This document shows positions 12,201 to 24,173 of a stretch of DNA of 64,000 nt, one piece after another. Origin of the DNA: Excoecaria cochinchinensis (taxonomy: Eukaryota > Streptophyta > Magnoliopsida > Malpighiales > Euphorbiaceae); NCBI GenBank assembly GCA_947683425.1, contig CANTUQ010000055.1:5010001-5074000 (forward strand). The letters are read 5' to 3'. Numbering within the stretch: the stretch's first letter is position 1; each line of letters begins with the position of its first letter. The notes below the pieces were generated by a model that did not search any database, was not told the origin of the DNA, and saw only the letters and a list, made by a program, of their open reading frames with translations. A program made the translations under genes and the position numbers.

Positions 12201-12481
12201 TATGGAGCGTTATCCTTAAGTCCTCGTTCAAAAGGCATTCCCAGTTTCTCCGGAGCACAACTCCAAAACTCACAACGGTTAGCATTATGGCAGCACTGCC
12301 CACAAGAGGTTAGTACGACCACGACACTACCAACTACAACAAAGGACAACACACTAATAATATGGTGACAACCACTCTAATGGTACCATCCAGTCTGGGA
12401 ACGCAACCACCTCAGGTACGTGTCTCTTCCCTTCTTTTCTGAATTTTGGCTCACTTAGGCACCTAAGTTCTAGAGTTCCCC
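9291..12481 (+). other. 3' untranslated region of Ogre-1
   Basis: It begins with an A-rich low-complexity stretch (9300-9380) at the pol deletion. The rest is long non-coding sequence with phrases shared with Ogre-2: around AGGCCGTTAGAG (10928 and 36814), GCTAAGAAAAGCTAG (11121 and 39370), and a bulk tandem array. Small open frames here have no family resemblance and are not called. Confidence 0.75.
11530..12265 (+). repeat. 48-bp tandem array in the Ogre-1 3' UTR
   Basis: About 15 copies of a 48-bp unit containing AAAAGGCATTCTCAGTCT, then CTTCGGAGCATT, then a TTTAAGTCCTTG segment. Because 48 is divisible by three, both strands give long repetitive frames (16-residue units such as MPFEQGLKGNALKRLR). 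These are by-products. Hypervariable 3' UTR tandem repeats are known in Tat/Ogre elements. Confidence 0.95.
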
Positions 12482-12496
12482 AAAATTGGGGGCAAC
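12482..12496 (+). other. Polypurine tract of Ogre-1
   Basis: AAAATTGGGGGCAAC directly before the 3' LTR start TGTAAACACC. The same sequence precedes the Ogre-2 3' LTR at 42885-42899. Confidence 0.75.
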
Positions 12497-12790
12497 TGTA
12501 AACACCGGGTCCTGAGGTAGTCCAAGATCAGAATTACCCAATGACAAAAGTAATACTTGCTAGTGAAGGTGTCGAAAATGACGCTTCCCTTGTCAAAAAT
12601 TTCCCCCCCTGTTCCTCTAAAAATTTCAATGCGGAAATTCATTTTTTTACTCTCATTTGGTTTCTTTTTTTAATTTTTTTATTTGTTTTTATTTTTATTT
12701 ATTTATTTTTTTTTCTTTTCTTCGCGCGCCGCGCCCGTCGCGAAGGGACTAGCGCGTGCGGCAAGGCCTGTGCGCGAGGCAAGGCGTGCC
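12497..12790 (+). mobile_element. 3' LTR of Ogre-1, first segment
   Basis: Homologous to 2860 onward (same phrase near TGAAGGTGTCGAAAATGA). Interrupted inside the GC-rich block by the LARD-like element. The 5-bp duplication GTGCC is at 12786-12790 and 21567-21571. Confidence 0.9.
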
Positions 12791-13271
12791 TGTGACACCC
12801 CCAACGCTGTCCCCGTTGGAAGGACGCCGACGGACGTGCTACCAGATGTTCACTCACACAAATAAGCACATGCACAATGCGGAAGCGTACTTTCATACAT
12901 AACATGCATACAAAAACACGGGTTAATTAAAAACTTACCTTGCGGCACAGACTAATAATGCAATAACTCACACACACGCAGGCACTAAGCAGAAGCATTC
13001 CCAATAGCATACATATGAACATTCAACGGAAGCATAAGCGAAATAACTTAACAAAGGAAAACTAAACATAATAACAAACTAACTATTACATTCCCAAAGA
13101 AATCTCAAGATCAACATCTAATTAATTACATATACAACAATACAGAAATCCGAAAACTGAAATACAGAAGCTGAACAAAATACAGAACTTCTAACTCCTA
13201 TGTGGCCGACCTTGCAGAAGCGCGACTCGAACAGAACCAAACCTGCCACCTGCACGGAAAGAAAATCCGTG

Positions 13272-14400
13272 CTAAGCGATAAACGCTTAGTGGGGAGAAC
13301 ACACCAGAGTATGGACGACCATTCACAATGGTCGCCAAGGCAAAACACATTCAAATGACAAATGCGGATATCCAATATACATATAAGATCATGCTTGCAT
13401 AGCAAGGCATTCATCCGGAAACTCGCATACATAATCATATACCTATGTCAAGAATAGACAAAACAGTCATAATACAAAACAAGATACAAACATCGTCATG
13501 CTGCATTACATGCTATAACACATGCATAAATCTTCATGGGTAACAAACATCAGCATCTTACCGAGCGGAGTCACACAAGCTTTACACCTGCAAGTAACAT
13601 AACTAAGTACCCATGCATGAACTGACAACCAAACCATCACGTTAAGAATGCTAGCTAACCAACATACTTTAACATGCTAAACACATGCACTAGTCAAAAT
13701 CCAAGATACAATATCCAAAGCATCAAATAACCGCTGCGCAACTCTAATAAATACAGTATCATGTAAAACCACTCCGATAGCGGAGATCAAAGACATAAAC
13801 ACATCACATTACATTCATATCATAACCATGCCGAAAGTACAATTACATATTACATACTTACCGTCACATCTGGTCCAAATCACAAGCTTATGCACAATAA
13901 AACCATACATGAATCACATACATAAATACGGTAGTCTAATCCCATTCAAAGCATTCAGAAACTTATAACAAATCACATGACAAGTACGGATAATCATGTT
14001 AGATGAAAAGTCACGTTTACTTAAAATAGATTTACCTTCTGAAGCTCATAGTCACATTCATATACACATAAACTGATTCTTGCTCATTCGGATATCACAT
14101 TCTGATGACTATTTAAACAGAATAAAACAAACCATCAAAATACCTGCTGACTCACAATAGTGGATAACGAGTACACATGGATACTTGAGAGTATCGGTTC
14201 TATATGATAAACACATAGATACCCGAAGGTATCAAACATTCTTTTATTTCATTCCAAATGTTTCACATAGAATCTTAAGAAAGATTCAGACAGAGGGATC
14301 GCGAGGATCCAATCGGGGGACCTGATCAGGGTCCAAATCGTACACATAGCTGCAGCGGCACATAGCTCTATTAGGCATGCCTAACTATCCACTAGACTGA
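13272..14400 (-). other. Hairpin-chain module, LARD LTR copy 1
   Basis: On the plus strand: CTAAGCG/CGCTTAG (13272-13290), GACCATT/AATGGTC (13317-13333), the GATACC/GGTATC pair near 14219, the GAATCTT/AAGATTC pair near 14271, GGATCGCGAGGATCC (14297-14311), GACCTGATCAGGGTC (near 14320) and the perfect palindrome TTAGGCATGCCTAA (14371-14384). The same series occurs at 18215-19327 in the other LTR and, with compensated changes, in other families. Confidence 0.8.
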
Positions 14401-15392
14401 CTCTCGCAGGTCATGCATAAAATAATTCACATTTTGAATTGCATAACGCATAATTATATATCTCATGCATAAACCAGAGTACCATAGACATATAAATATG
14501 CTCAAAAAGTCGATTATAAATCATACAATTCGCATTGCAAAATATATTACAGTCCAGATACTTTAACATTAAACAATGTTCTACAGCATGCCAAGAAACA
14601 GGTATAAAAGCACTACCATGCTACTGATTAACAATACAAAAATCCTAATCATGCATTAGGTGAAGATACTGAGCATAACTCGTGCATAGTCCAACTTACA
14701 TTTAAGCATAACACATTGAGTTCAAGGATTAAAGCATAATAATGCATCAGACTTCAACCATTTTATTCAATTAAATAAAGCATAGCATAATATCAATCAA
14801 AACTCATACAAGTCATATTCTGAAGCATGCAATAATTCAATCAATCATATATTAACAATACTCATTTTACTAAAGCGAAGCATGTCAGGAACACTTATGG
14901 ACTCATATTATACCAATGACCAATGACACATTTTCTTAATCAAAGAAAGTTACAACCTACTCTTAAGCATGGCATATTGTTCTTATAGAAGAAACAGACT
15001 AAAGATGTGCGTAACATAATTTGCATAAAGGTAGAACATGCTTGGAACTAAATAATCAGAAAGTTAGCATTCATAAATCCTTCGCATTCGAAATATGACA
15101 TGCCATAAAATCACAACAATAAACATATTTCACTCCAAACCATACAATTGAAATCCCACAATCATTTAACAGGATCCCTGCAATCCAGAACTTATTCCAA
15201 AATACCACATATAACTATCTAAGATAACATATTATTAATACCGAATAAATTGAAGTAATCAATCACGTCAACAAGATAATATATTACGCAGCAGAGGAAA
15301 AATACCATAAAAAGCATTTGGAAATCATTTTCTAAAAACTAGTCGCTTACGGAAAGAAAAACAGAAGCAAAACAGAGGAACCGGGTTGCTCA

Positions 15393-15570
15393 GGTCACGT
15401 GAGCACTGCTCACGTCTCGTGAGCACTGCTCACGTCTCGTGAGCAATCTGCTCACGTCTCGTGAGCATTGCTCACGTCGTGAGCAATCTGCTCACGTCTC
15501 GTGAGCAATCTGCTCACGTAGCGTGAGCAATCTGCTCACGTCACGTGAGCATAGCTCACGTCGTGAGCTG
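15393..15570 (-). repeat. Palindrome cassette, LARD LTR copy 1 (about 22-bp units)
   Basis: Repeated CTCACG..CGTGAG inverted repeats, for example GCTCACGTCTCGTGAGC, alternating with CAATCTG spacers. GC-rich inside AT-rich surroundings. Confidence 0.95.
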
Positions 15571-15985
15571 CCTCCTTCTCCTTCCCGCTATCGCAAACCT
15601 GCTGATATTCATCGTTTTCCAGAAATTCTTTCTAAAACCTCTCATAAATCATTCAATCACGCATAATTTCTTACCATGCCCTCAACTGCATATCACAACA
15701 TACACAAGATCAAACTAAACTCAGCATTCCAGAATTAATCAAAACAATCGAAATCAAGTTCCTCAAACATATAAACCCTAACATAAATACAGTAAGTTCA
15801 AAACCTAAACTCAGTAACTTTAATTCAATTCACATCATACATACTGACACATCCACTCACTTAATCATGCATATAAACATGCCCATTTCCAGAAATCAAG
15901 CAATGCAAACTCATATACATCTAAGTGGAAGAAATAGGGCCAACAAGACCTAAAATTTCACATGCAGTAAGCAAAGCTCCCAAAC

Positions 15986-16184
15986 CTGGAAATCCTTAGC
16001 TTCAAATCCACACTTCAAACTTTAATCCTCCATCCTCTCCTTGGCCTAAAGCTCTCTTGCAATCCAAAACTTGCACAAATAAAAACCCACAAATTACTCT
16101 TCCTAAACCCTAACACAAAAAAAAATAGCAAAACCAGAAGAAGAGGAAGAAGAAAAACATACAGGAAACCCTAACCCAACTTAC
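15986..16184 (-). other. Predicted leader intron, LARD LTR copy 1
   Basis: On the minus strand the donor GAAGAG/GTAAGT is at 16184 and the acceptor TTTCCAG/GTTTGGGA at 15986, 199 nt apart. The second LTR has the same intron at 21149-20951. Confidence 0.55.
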
Positions 16185-16601
16185 CTCTTCAAGCAAAGCA
16201 CAAACTCCATCCAGAACCCAATCACGCACACAACCAAGGAAGGAGAGGCAAGGGACGGGAAAAAGAAAAGAAAGAAATCAAAGAGGAGAAGAAGAATGGA
16301 GAAAACGTGATCTGCTCTTCTCCTTCATTCTTTGTCTCTTTTCTCATTTTCCCATTTTGCCCACCAAACCAGACACATGGCAGCCTCCTATTGGCTCACA
16401 CCAAAATATCTTGTCTTAATGCTCTTTAATCCTTAAACAAATTACTCTTCACTCACTTACACAATTCTTTTCCTACAAATTCAATTATCTTCTCAATTAG
16501 GTCCTTATTATCCAAAATCCACATGCACTAATTACTGAAATATCCATCACTTAACCGACTTAGCTTGCCGATTCCGACTAGGCCCGATTTGGGGTGTGAC
16601 A

Positions 16602-16614
16602 AATCTTCCCTCCT
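16602..16614 (-). other. Polypurine tract of the LARD-like element
   Basis: On the minus strand AGGAGGGAAGATT lies directly before the LTR start TGTCACACCCC. Confidence 0.8.
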
Positions 16615-17716
16615 AAAAGAATTTCGTCCTCGAAATTCACATACACCAGAAGAAACTCCAAAACTACACTTCAATTCATCCTCTGACTCATACATTGTAT
16701 TCTAAAACTATTCACTTACTGACACTTATTACTATTGCGGTGCTCTTAATCACCTCCTACTCAACTAACACCAAACGTAGAAAACTTTCTTATATTCGCA
16801 TCAAACACATTCATCAGAACAATCATTACTCAAATGACCGATTGAAATCAAAACCCGAATACTTTACACATAAACCAACTAACTTCGCCAATTGATACCT
16901 AAATCCTTCACTACTTAAAAGATGTCCATCATACTTACGTTTCTCTTTACCATTAACACTCCTATCAAACTTTAAAATCCTTTTTACGGTCCCAAAATAC
17001 TCTTTCTGTTCAATCTTTAATCAAACACAAAACTCTTTCCTAAACGATTGCTGAGCGCATCATTTTTACCTTTAATCTTAATATCAAATAGTACATATAT
17101 ACCCTGTCAGCTTTCTCTCAATTAAAACATACATGCATATGCTTATCATGTATTGTCAAAGGGATGATGATGATGTAATGAGATTGAGATGATTCATGTA
17201 TGCAGAGTGATGCAATTGATGCTATAATGATGCATTTTGTCCCATCCCCATGATTCAATATGCTTTCATTTAAACACTTGTCTAGAGATAGCTGACAGGC
17301 ATATAGAGTACTACCAAAACCTTATAAGATCCAAATACTCATCCACTTACTCGATACCTTTCTTTACTGAGATACACTCTGAACAAAACCTTAAAAAAAA
17401 TTCTAGGAGCAGTCAGTCTATCCAAAATTCGAATTAATCCTTGCACTAATGTTATATTATTAGAAACAATACCAGAATTCTAACCAAAAAGGTGCACAGA
17501 AACGAAACACTTTGATTAGCACTAATCGGGTTCACACTTTCTATCGTCTCATTCACCTTCACATTCGGTCAGGCTCCATCTAACATAACACACACAGGAC
17601 AAGACGCATCTGCATTAGGCCACGACACAAAACTGACGCTCAAACAAAGACTCGACACATAACAAGTAACATACAAAGACCTAATACTCAAACAAATAAG
17701 GCAACCAGAATCTTAT

Positions 17717-17728
17717 GCTCTGATACCA
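17717..17728 (-). other. Primer-binding site of the LARD-like element (tRNA-iMet type)
   Basis: On the minus strand TGGTATCAGAGC starts five bases after the LTR end. This is the standard complement of plant initiator-Met tRNA. Confidence 0.9.
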
Positions 17729-18214
17729 CTAATTATGACACCCCCAACGCTGTCCTCGTTGGAAGGACGCCGACGGACGTGCTACCAGATGTTCACTCAC
17801 ACAAATAAGCACATGCACAATGCGGAAGCGTACTTTCATACATAACATGCATACAAAAACACGGGTTAATTAAAAACTTACCTTGCGGCACAGACTAATA
17901 ATGCAATAACTCACACACACGCAGGCACTAAGCAGAAGCATTCCCAATAGCATACATATGAACATTCAACGGAAGCATAAGCGAAATAACTTAACAAAGG
18001 AAAACTAAACATAATAACAAACTAACTATTACATTCCCAAAGAAATCTCAAGATCAACATCTAATTAATTACATATACAACAATACAGAAATCCGAAAAC
18101 TGAAATACAGAAGCTGAACAAAATACAGAACTTCTAACTCCTATGTGGCCGACCTTGCAGAAGCGCGACTCGAACAGAACCAAACCTGCCACCTGCACGG
18201 AAAGAAAATCCGTG

Positions 18215-19327
18215 CTAAGCGATAAACGCTTAGTGGGGAGAACACACCAGAGTATGGACGACCATTCACAATGGTCGCCAAGGCAAAACACATTCAAATG
18301 ACAAATGCGGATATCCAATATACATATAAGATCATGCTTGCATAGCAAGGCATTCATCCGGAAACTCGCATACATAATCATATACCTATGTCAAGAATAG
18401 ACAAAACAGTCATAATACAAAACAAGATACAAACATCGTCATGCTGCATTACATGCTATAACACATGCATAAATCTTCATGGGTAACAAACATCAGCATC
18501 TTACCGAGCGGAGTCACACAAGCTTTACACCTGCAAGTAACATAACTAAGTACCCATGCATGAACTGACAACCAAACCATCACGTTAAGAATGCTAGCTA
18601 ACCAACATACTTTAACATGCTAAACACATGCACTAGTCAAAATCCAAGATACAATATCCAAAGCATCAAATAACCGCTGCGCAACTCTAATAAATACAGT
18701 ATCATGTAAAACCACTCCGATAGCGGAGATCAAAGACATAAACACATCACATTACATTCATATCATAACCATGCCGAAAGTACAATTACATATTACATAC
18801 TTACCGTCACATCTGGTCCAAATCACAAGCTTATGCACAATAAAACCATACATGAATCACATACATAAATACGGTAGTCTAATCCCATTCAAAGCATTCA
18901 GAAACTTATAACAAATCACATGACAAGTACGGATAATCATGTTAGATGAAAAGTCACGTTTACTTAAAATAGATTTACCTTCTGAAGCTCATAGTCACAT
19001 TCATATACACATAAACTGATTCTTGCTCATTCGGATATCACATTCTGATGACTATTTAAACAGAATAAAACAAACCATCAAAATACCTGCTGACTCACAA
19101 TAGTGGATAACGAGTACACATGGATACTTGAGAGTATCGGTTCTATATGATAAACACATAGATACCCGAAGGTATCAAACATTCTTTTATTTCATTCCAA
19201 ATGTTTCACATAGAATCTTAAGAAAGATTCAGACAGAGGGATCGCGAGGATCCAATCGGGGGACCTGATCAGGGTCCAAATCGTACACATAGCTGCAGCG
19301 GCACATAGCTCTATTAGGCATGCCTAA
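18215..19327 (-). other. Hairpin-chain module, LARD LTR copy 2
   Basis: Same series as copy 1, from CTAAGCG/CGCTTAG at 18215-18233 to TTAGGCATGCCTAA at 19314-19327. Confidence 0.8.
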
Positions 19328-20334
19328 CTATCCACTAGACTGACTCTCGCAGGTCATGCATAAAATAATTCACATTTTGAATTGCATAACGCATAATTAT
19401 ATATCTCATGCATAAACCAGAGTACCATAGACATATAAATATGCTCAAAAAGTCGATTATAAATCATACAATTCGCATTGCAAAATATATTACAGTCCAG
19501 ATACTTTAACATTAAACAATGTTCTACAGCATGCCAAGAAACAGGTATAAAAGCACTACCATGCTACTGATTAACAATACAAAAATCCTAATCATGCATT
19601 AGGTGAAGATACTGAGCATAACTCGTGCATAGTCCAACTTACATTTAAGCATAACACATTGAGTTCAAGGATTAAAGCATAATAATGCATCAGACTTCAA
19701 CCATTTTATTCAATTAAATAAAGCATAGCATAATATCAATCAAAACTCATACAAGTCATATTCTGAAGCATGCAATAATTCAATCAATCATATATTAACA
19801 ATACTCATTTTACTAAAGCGAAGCATGTCAGGAACACTTATGGACTCATATTATACCAATGACCAATGACACATTTTCTTAATCAAAGAAAGTTACAACC
19901 TACTCTTAAGCATGGCATATTGTTCTTATAGAAGAAACAGACTAAAGATGTGCGTAACATAATTTGCATAAAGGTAGAACATGCTTGGAACTAAATAATC
20001 AGAAAGTTAGCATTCATAAATCCTTCGCATTCGAAATATGACATGCCATAAAATCACAACAATAAACATATTTCACTCCAAACCATACAATTGAAATCCC
20101 ACAATCATTTAACAGGATCCCTGCAATCCAGAACTTATTCCAAAATACCACATATAACTATCTAAGATAACATATTATTAATACCGAATAAATTGAAGTA
20201 ATCAATCACGTCAACAAGATAATATATTACGCAGCAGAGGAAAAATACCATAAAAAGCATTTGGAAATCATTTTCTAAAAACTAGTCGCTTACGGAAAGA
20301 AAAACAGAAGCAAAACAGAGGAACCGGGTTGCTC

Positions 20335-20535
20335 AGGTCACGTGAGCACTGCTCACGTCTCGTGAGCACTGCTCACGTTGCGTGAGCAATCTGCTCACGT
20401 TGCGTGAGCAATCTGCTCACGTCTCGTGAGCATTGCTCACGTCGTGAGCAATCTGCTCACGTCTCGTGAGCAATCTGCTCACGTAGCGTGAGCAATCTGC
20501 TCACGTCACGTGAGCATAGCTCACGTCGTGAGCTG
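20335..20535 (-). repeat. Palindrome cassette, LARD LTR copy 2
   Basis: As copy 1 but with one additional 22-bp unit of the GTTGCGTGAGCAATCTGCTC type and TTGC in place of TCTC in a neighbouring unit. Confidence 0.95.
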
Positions 20536-20950
20536 CCTCCTTCTCCTTCCCGCTATCGCAAACCTGCTGATATTCATCGTTTTCCAGAAATTCTTTCTAA
20601 AACCTCTCATAAATCATTCAATCACGCATAATTTCTTACCATGCCCTCAACTGCATATCACAACATACACAAGATCAAACTAAACTCAGCATTCCAGAAT
20701 TAATCAAAACAATCGAAATCAAGTTCCTCAAACATATAAACCCTAACATAAATACAGTAAGTTCAAAACCTAAACTCAGTAACTTTAATTCAATTCACAT
20801 CATACATACTGACACATCCACTCACTTAATCATGCATATAAACATGCCCATTTCCAGAAATCAAGCAATGCAAACTCATATACATCTAAGTGGAAGAAAT
20901 AGGGCCAACAAGACCTAAAATTTCACATGCAGTAAGCAAAGCTCCCAAAC

Positions 20951-21149
20951 CTGGAAATCCTTAGCTTCAAATCCACACTTCAAACTTTAATCCTCCATCC
21001 TCTCCTTGGCCTAAAGCTCTCTTGCAATCCAAAACTTGCACAAATAAAAACCCACAAATTACTCTTCCTAAACCCTAACACAAAAAAAAATAGCAAAACC
21101 AGAAGAAGAGGAAGAAGAAAAACATACAGGAAACCCTAACCCAACTTAC
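20951..21149 (-). other. Predicted leader intron, LARD LTR copy 2
   Basis: Same donor and acceptor as copy 1. Confidence 0.55.
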
Positions 21150-21566
21150 CTCTTCAAGCAAAGCACAAACTCCATCCAGAACCCAATCACGCACACAACC
21201 AAGGAAGGAGAGGCAAGGGACGGGAAAAAGAAAAGAAAGAAATCAAAGAGGAGAAGAAGAATGGAGAAAACGTGATCTGCTCTTCTCCTTCATTCTTTGT
21301 CTCTTTTCTCATTTTCCCATTTTGCCCACCAAACCAGACACATGGCAGCCTCCTATTGGCTCACACCAAAATATCTTGTCTTAATGCTCTTTAATCCTTA
21401 AACAAATTACTCTTCACTCACTTACACAATTCTTTTCCTACAAATTCAATTATCTTCTCAATTAGGTCCTTATTATCCAAAATCCACATGCACTAATTAC
21501 TGAAATATCCATCACTTAACCGACTTAGCTTGCCGATTCCGACTAGGCCCGATTTGGGGTGTGACA

Positions 21567-22292
21567 GTGCCCGCGCAGGTCCTCCTTCATGAGGGGCAAT
21601 TTTGCCCCGCGCTGTCCCTTTCTATGCTTTTTCTGATTTCCTTATTTTTTCAGTCTGATTTCTTTGCATTGTTTCATCCTTTTATGCTATTTTAGATTAA
21701 CTAAAAATGAAAGCACTTTGTCCTCATCCCATTTTTGGGCCAAGGCAAAAAGTAAAGGGAGTTTCCCTTGGAAAAAAAAAAAGACAACTTTTATTCAGGG
21801 TTTTTTTTTTTGGCTTTTCTCTCTAGCTTCTTCTCTCTAAAAAACCCTCTTCTTCAAAAATTCTTCCAAAAAATCCTTGAGTTTTATTTTCAAGCTTTGA
21901 TCTTTTTTTTTTTTTTCTTCTCCATAACATTTCATCTTGGGTTTGATTTGAACAAGAAAAATTAATTTTCTTGGCTCATTCATCCCACCAAAAATATTTT
22001 CCAGAGTTGATTTATTCAAAAATACAAATTTTTACATTTTTATTTTCTGTCTATCACTGCAAAAATCAACAAGGGGAACGGATTGAGACATCCTATTTCC
22101 GATCTATAAATTCTGAGGGTAAACACTTTGGATCCATTCTCATTTAATTTTATTTTATTTTGCATTTATTTGTTATTATTATCTTGATATCATTCTATTT
22201 TGGGCATTTTAATTGTGATTAATATTGTTAGTGGTACACTATTTATTTGTCCTATTTGATTTCTTTGTTATTCCTTATTATTGTTATTGTTA

Positions 22293-22348
<56 letters not shown>

Positions 22349-22394
22349 TACTTACTATTGTTAATATTCTGTTTTTATTTATATTATTATCATA
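21567..22394 (+). mobile_element. 3' LTR of Ogre-1, second segment
   Basis: Continues the Ogre LTR after the LARD-like element; first five bases are the GTGCC duplication. Homologous to about 3140-3980 of the 5' LTR. Ends at the solo LTR insertion inside the ATT microsatellite. Confidence 0.9.
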
Positions 22395-22999
22395 TATAAC
22401 AACCCAAAAAGGGCCTGGTCGGAATCTGCGTGGTAAGTCGGTAAAGTAAGGGTATTTTCGTAATTTGAGCAAGAGAAAATTTGGATAATAAGGAATTAGT
22501 TATTAAGGAATTAATTAATTAATTAAGTGAAGGGAAGGAATTATAGTGTGTGCTTGGAGTGTATGGTGGTAGGGCGTAAGTGGGTTAAGGGATTCTATTG
22601 TGTGGTTTTTTGTGCATAGTGCCTTGAATGTAAGTGGGTTATAAGAAATATTATGGTGTGAGTGAAGTTTGGTGCATTGGGGATATTTGTGTTAGAGAAG
22701 TTTGTGTGTGTGTAGTGTATGGTGCCAAGAGTGGATAAGTCAAAGTGGATGGTTTGATTCTCTAGGATTGTGACAAGTGGCAAGGGTAGGTGAGCATTAA
22801 TGGTAAAGTAGGAGAGAGGGAAGGGAGGGGTAGAATTTTGCCTAGCTTCCCGTGGAAGCTAGCTCTCTCTTTCTCTTTTCTTCTTCTTTCCCCGTCCTCT
22901 CTCTCTCTTGCTTCCATTTTTCTACTCTCATCTCCTTTTCTCTTGTGTTTTCTTTGAGCTTTGAGTGGGAATCTTGAGTTTTGAACTGGGTTTTTGAAG

Positions 23000-23193
23000 G
23001 TAAGTGGTCTGGAGTTCTTTGGTTATTTCGATTCTTCTCTTCTCCTTCTTTTTCTGATTTCGATTGTGGAATTTTGGGTTTGATTTGAGTGAGTTTTGAA
23101 TGGGTTTGTGCAAGAATCGGAAGCTAGAAGAAAGAGCAAGGGAAAAGAGAAAGCGGACTCGTGAGGGGCTTGGTTTGAAGCTGCAATTTACAG
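23000..23193 (+). other. Predicted leader intron, family A solo LTR
   Basis: Donor GAAG/GTAAGTGG at 23000, acceptor TTTACAG/GTTTGGGAG at 23193, 194 nt. Confidence 0.55.
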
Positions 23194-23639
23194 GTTTGGG
23201 AGCTGCGTTTTTTAGTGTGTGTATGTGTTTGGGAGTTTAATTTGATTTTGGTTGGAAGCTGTGTTTGTGGATTACGTTTTTCCCCTAATTTTTCCCTTGG
23301 ATCAATTCTATTTTGTGATTGCATGTCACTTGTAACCTTGAGTGTTTTGTTAGATGAATGCATGTTTGAATTAAGTAGTGATTTATAGTAAAATGTGAGT
23401 GATATAGTGAGGATAGTATGTGTTTTTGGAATATGAATATGTTATGTTAATGAATTTTGAGTTAGGTTTTGAGTGAATCCATGATGAATTGATGATTGAT
23501 TATTGTGTAAAATGTGTTTTTGTGGCTTGAAAGTGATGTGGCAATGTGAAGGAGGCTTGAGGTAAGTGTTTGTATATGTTGTTTGCATGTATGAAGGATT
23601 GCGTGTGAAAATAGTAGGAAAAGTGCAGATTTTGGGCGA

Positions 23640-23950
23640 ATCTGGGCTCTGTCGCGAGCGCGATAGAGTGCGGATTTGGCCCCTTGCTCTTGGAGAGCAC
23701 TCTGTTGCGATCGGGACGTTGTCGCGACCGCGACAGAGAGCTATGTAGCCGAGTCCTCCGTGCGAGCATGCTGCTGAGCATGCGCGTGGGGAGGAAGGAA
23801 CTGGTCTCTGTCGCGAGCGCGATAGAGCTTGATTGCGCGAATCTGCCTAGCGGGCTTCGTCGCGAGCAGGCCTTCTAGCGCGAGCTCGCGAGGAGGTGCC
23901 TCGTGCTCTGCCGCGAGCGCGACACTGTCGCCATCGCGACAGAGGTCCTT
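23640..23950 (+). repeat. Palindrome cassette of the family A solo LTR
   Basis: Scattered copies of CTGTCGCGAGCGCGATAGAG, TCGCGACCGCGACAGAG and related words, about ten, GC- and CpG-rich in an AT-rich LTR. Confidence 0.85.
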
Positions 23951-24173
23951 CCTGCTTGCCCTGTTTTCTTAATGTCTTTCTTTTGTTCCACTTTGCACGG
24001 TTTCTCACTATTGCATGAAATATGTTTATGCTTATGACTCGTGATATTAATGTACTAGCATCTTAGTTATGAATTTATTTGATGTTAGAGTCGTGTGTTG
24101 AACCTTGCTTTGATTTTGTATTGTCGTGTTAGTGAATGTGTTGTCGAGCCTGGAGTGTCAAGGTATTGAATAA

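Larger units (their letters stand above)
12791..16601 (-). mobile_element. LARD-like element, 3' LTR (minus orientation)
   Basis: 3811 bp, plus-strand ends TGTGACACCCCC and GGGGTGTGACA. Read on the minus strand it contains the predicted intron (16184 down to 15986), the palindrome cassette, the hairpin chain and the final hairpin. It is exactly 22 bp shorter than its partner, one cassette unit. Confidence 0.95.
16602..17733 (-). other. Internal region of the LARD-like element, non-coding
   Basis: No frame resembles gag, protease, RT, RNase H or integrase. Only short, low-complexity open frames are present. It is bounded by the PBS on the right and the polypurine tract on the left (minus orientation). 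Confidence 0.85.
12791..21566 (-). mobile_element. LARD-like non-autonomous LTR retrotransposon with very large LTRs and no coding interior
   Basis: Two almost identical direct repeats (12791-16601 and 17734-21566) flank 1132 bp. On the minus strand the interior starts with a tRNA-iMet-type PBS and ends with a polypurine tract, after a typical gypsy 3' motif around TCGAGGACGAAATTC. GTGCC duplications flank it perfectly. No gag or pol can be read inside. The near identity of the LTRs indicates recent insertion, so the proteins must have come from another element. Large LTRs and an empty interior match LARDs, though the interior is shorter than in classic examples. Confidence 0.92.
17734..21566 (-). 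mobile_element. LARD-like element, 5' LTR (minus orientation)
   Basis: 3833 bp. It differs from its partner by the second base (TATGACACC against TGTGACACC), a C/T near 17755, and an extra 22-bp unit plus small changes in the palindrome cassette; otherwise the two look the same by eye. The open frames at 13118-13438 and 18061-18381 translate identically, which shows the low divergence and is not evidence of a gene. Confidence 0.95.

Noticed and set aside
11507..12313. Repeat proteins on both strands (101, 132 and 157 residues) with a 16-residue period
   Set aside because: A 48-bp tandem unit is a multiple of three, so open frames on both strands follow automatically. The homologous 46-47-bp array in Ogre-2 does not keep them.
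13118..18381. Two identical 106-residue frames (13118-13438 and 18061-18381, minus strand)
   Set aside because: They are the two LTR copies of one young element and overlap the terminal hairpin. Identity reflects recent insertion, not coding.
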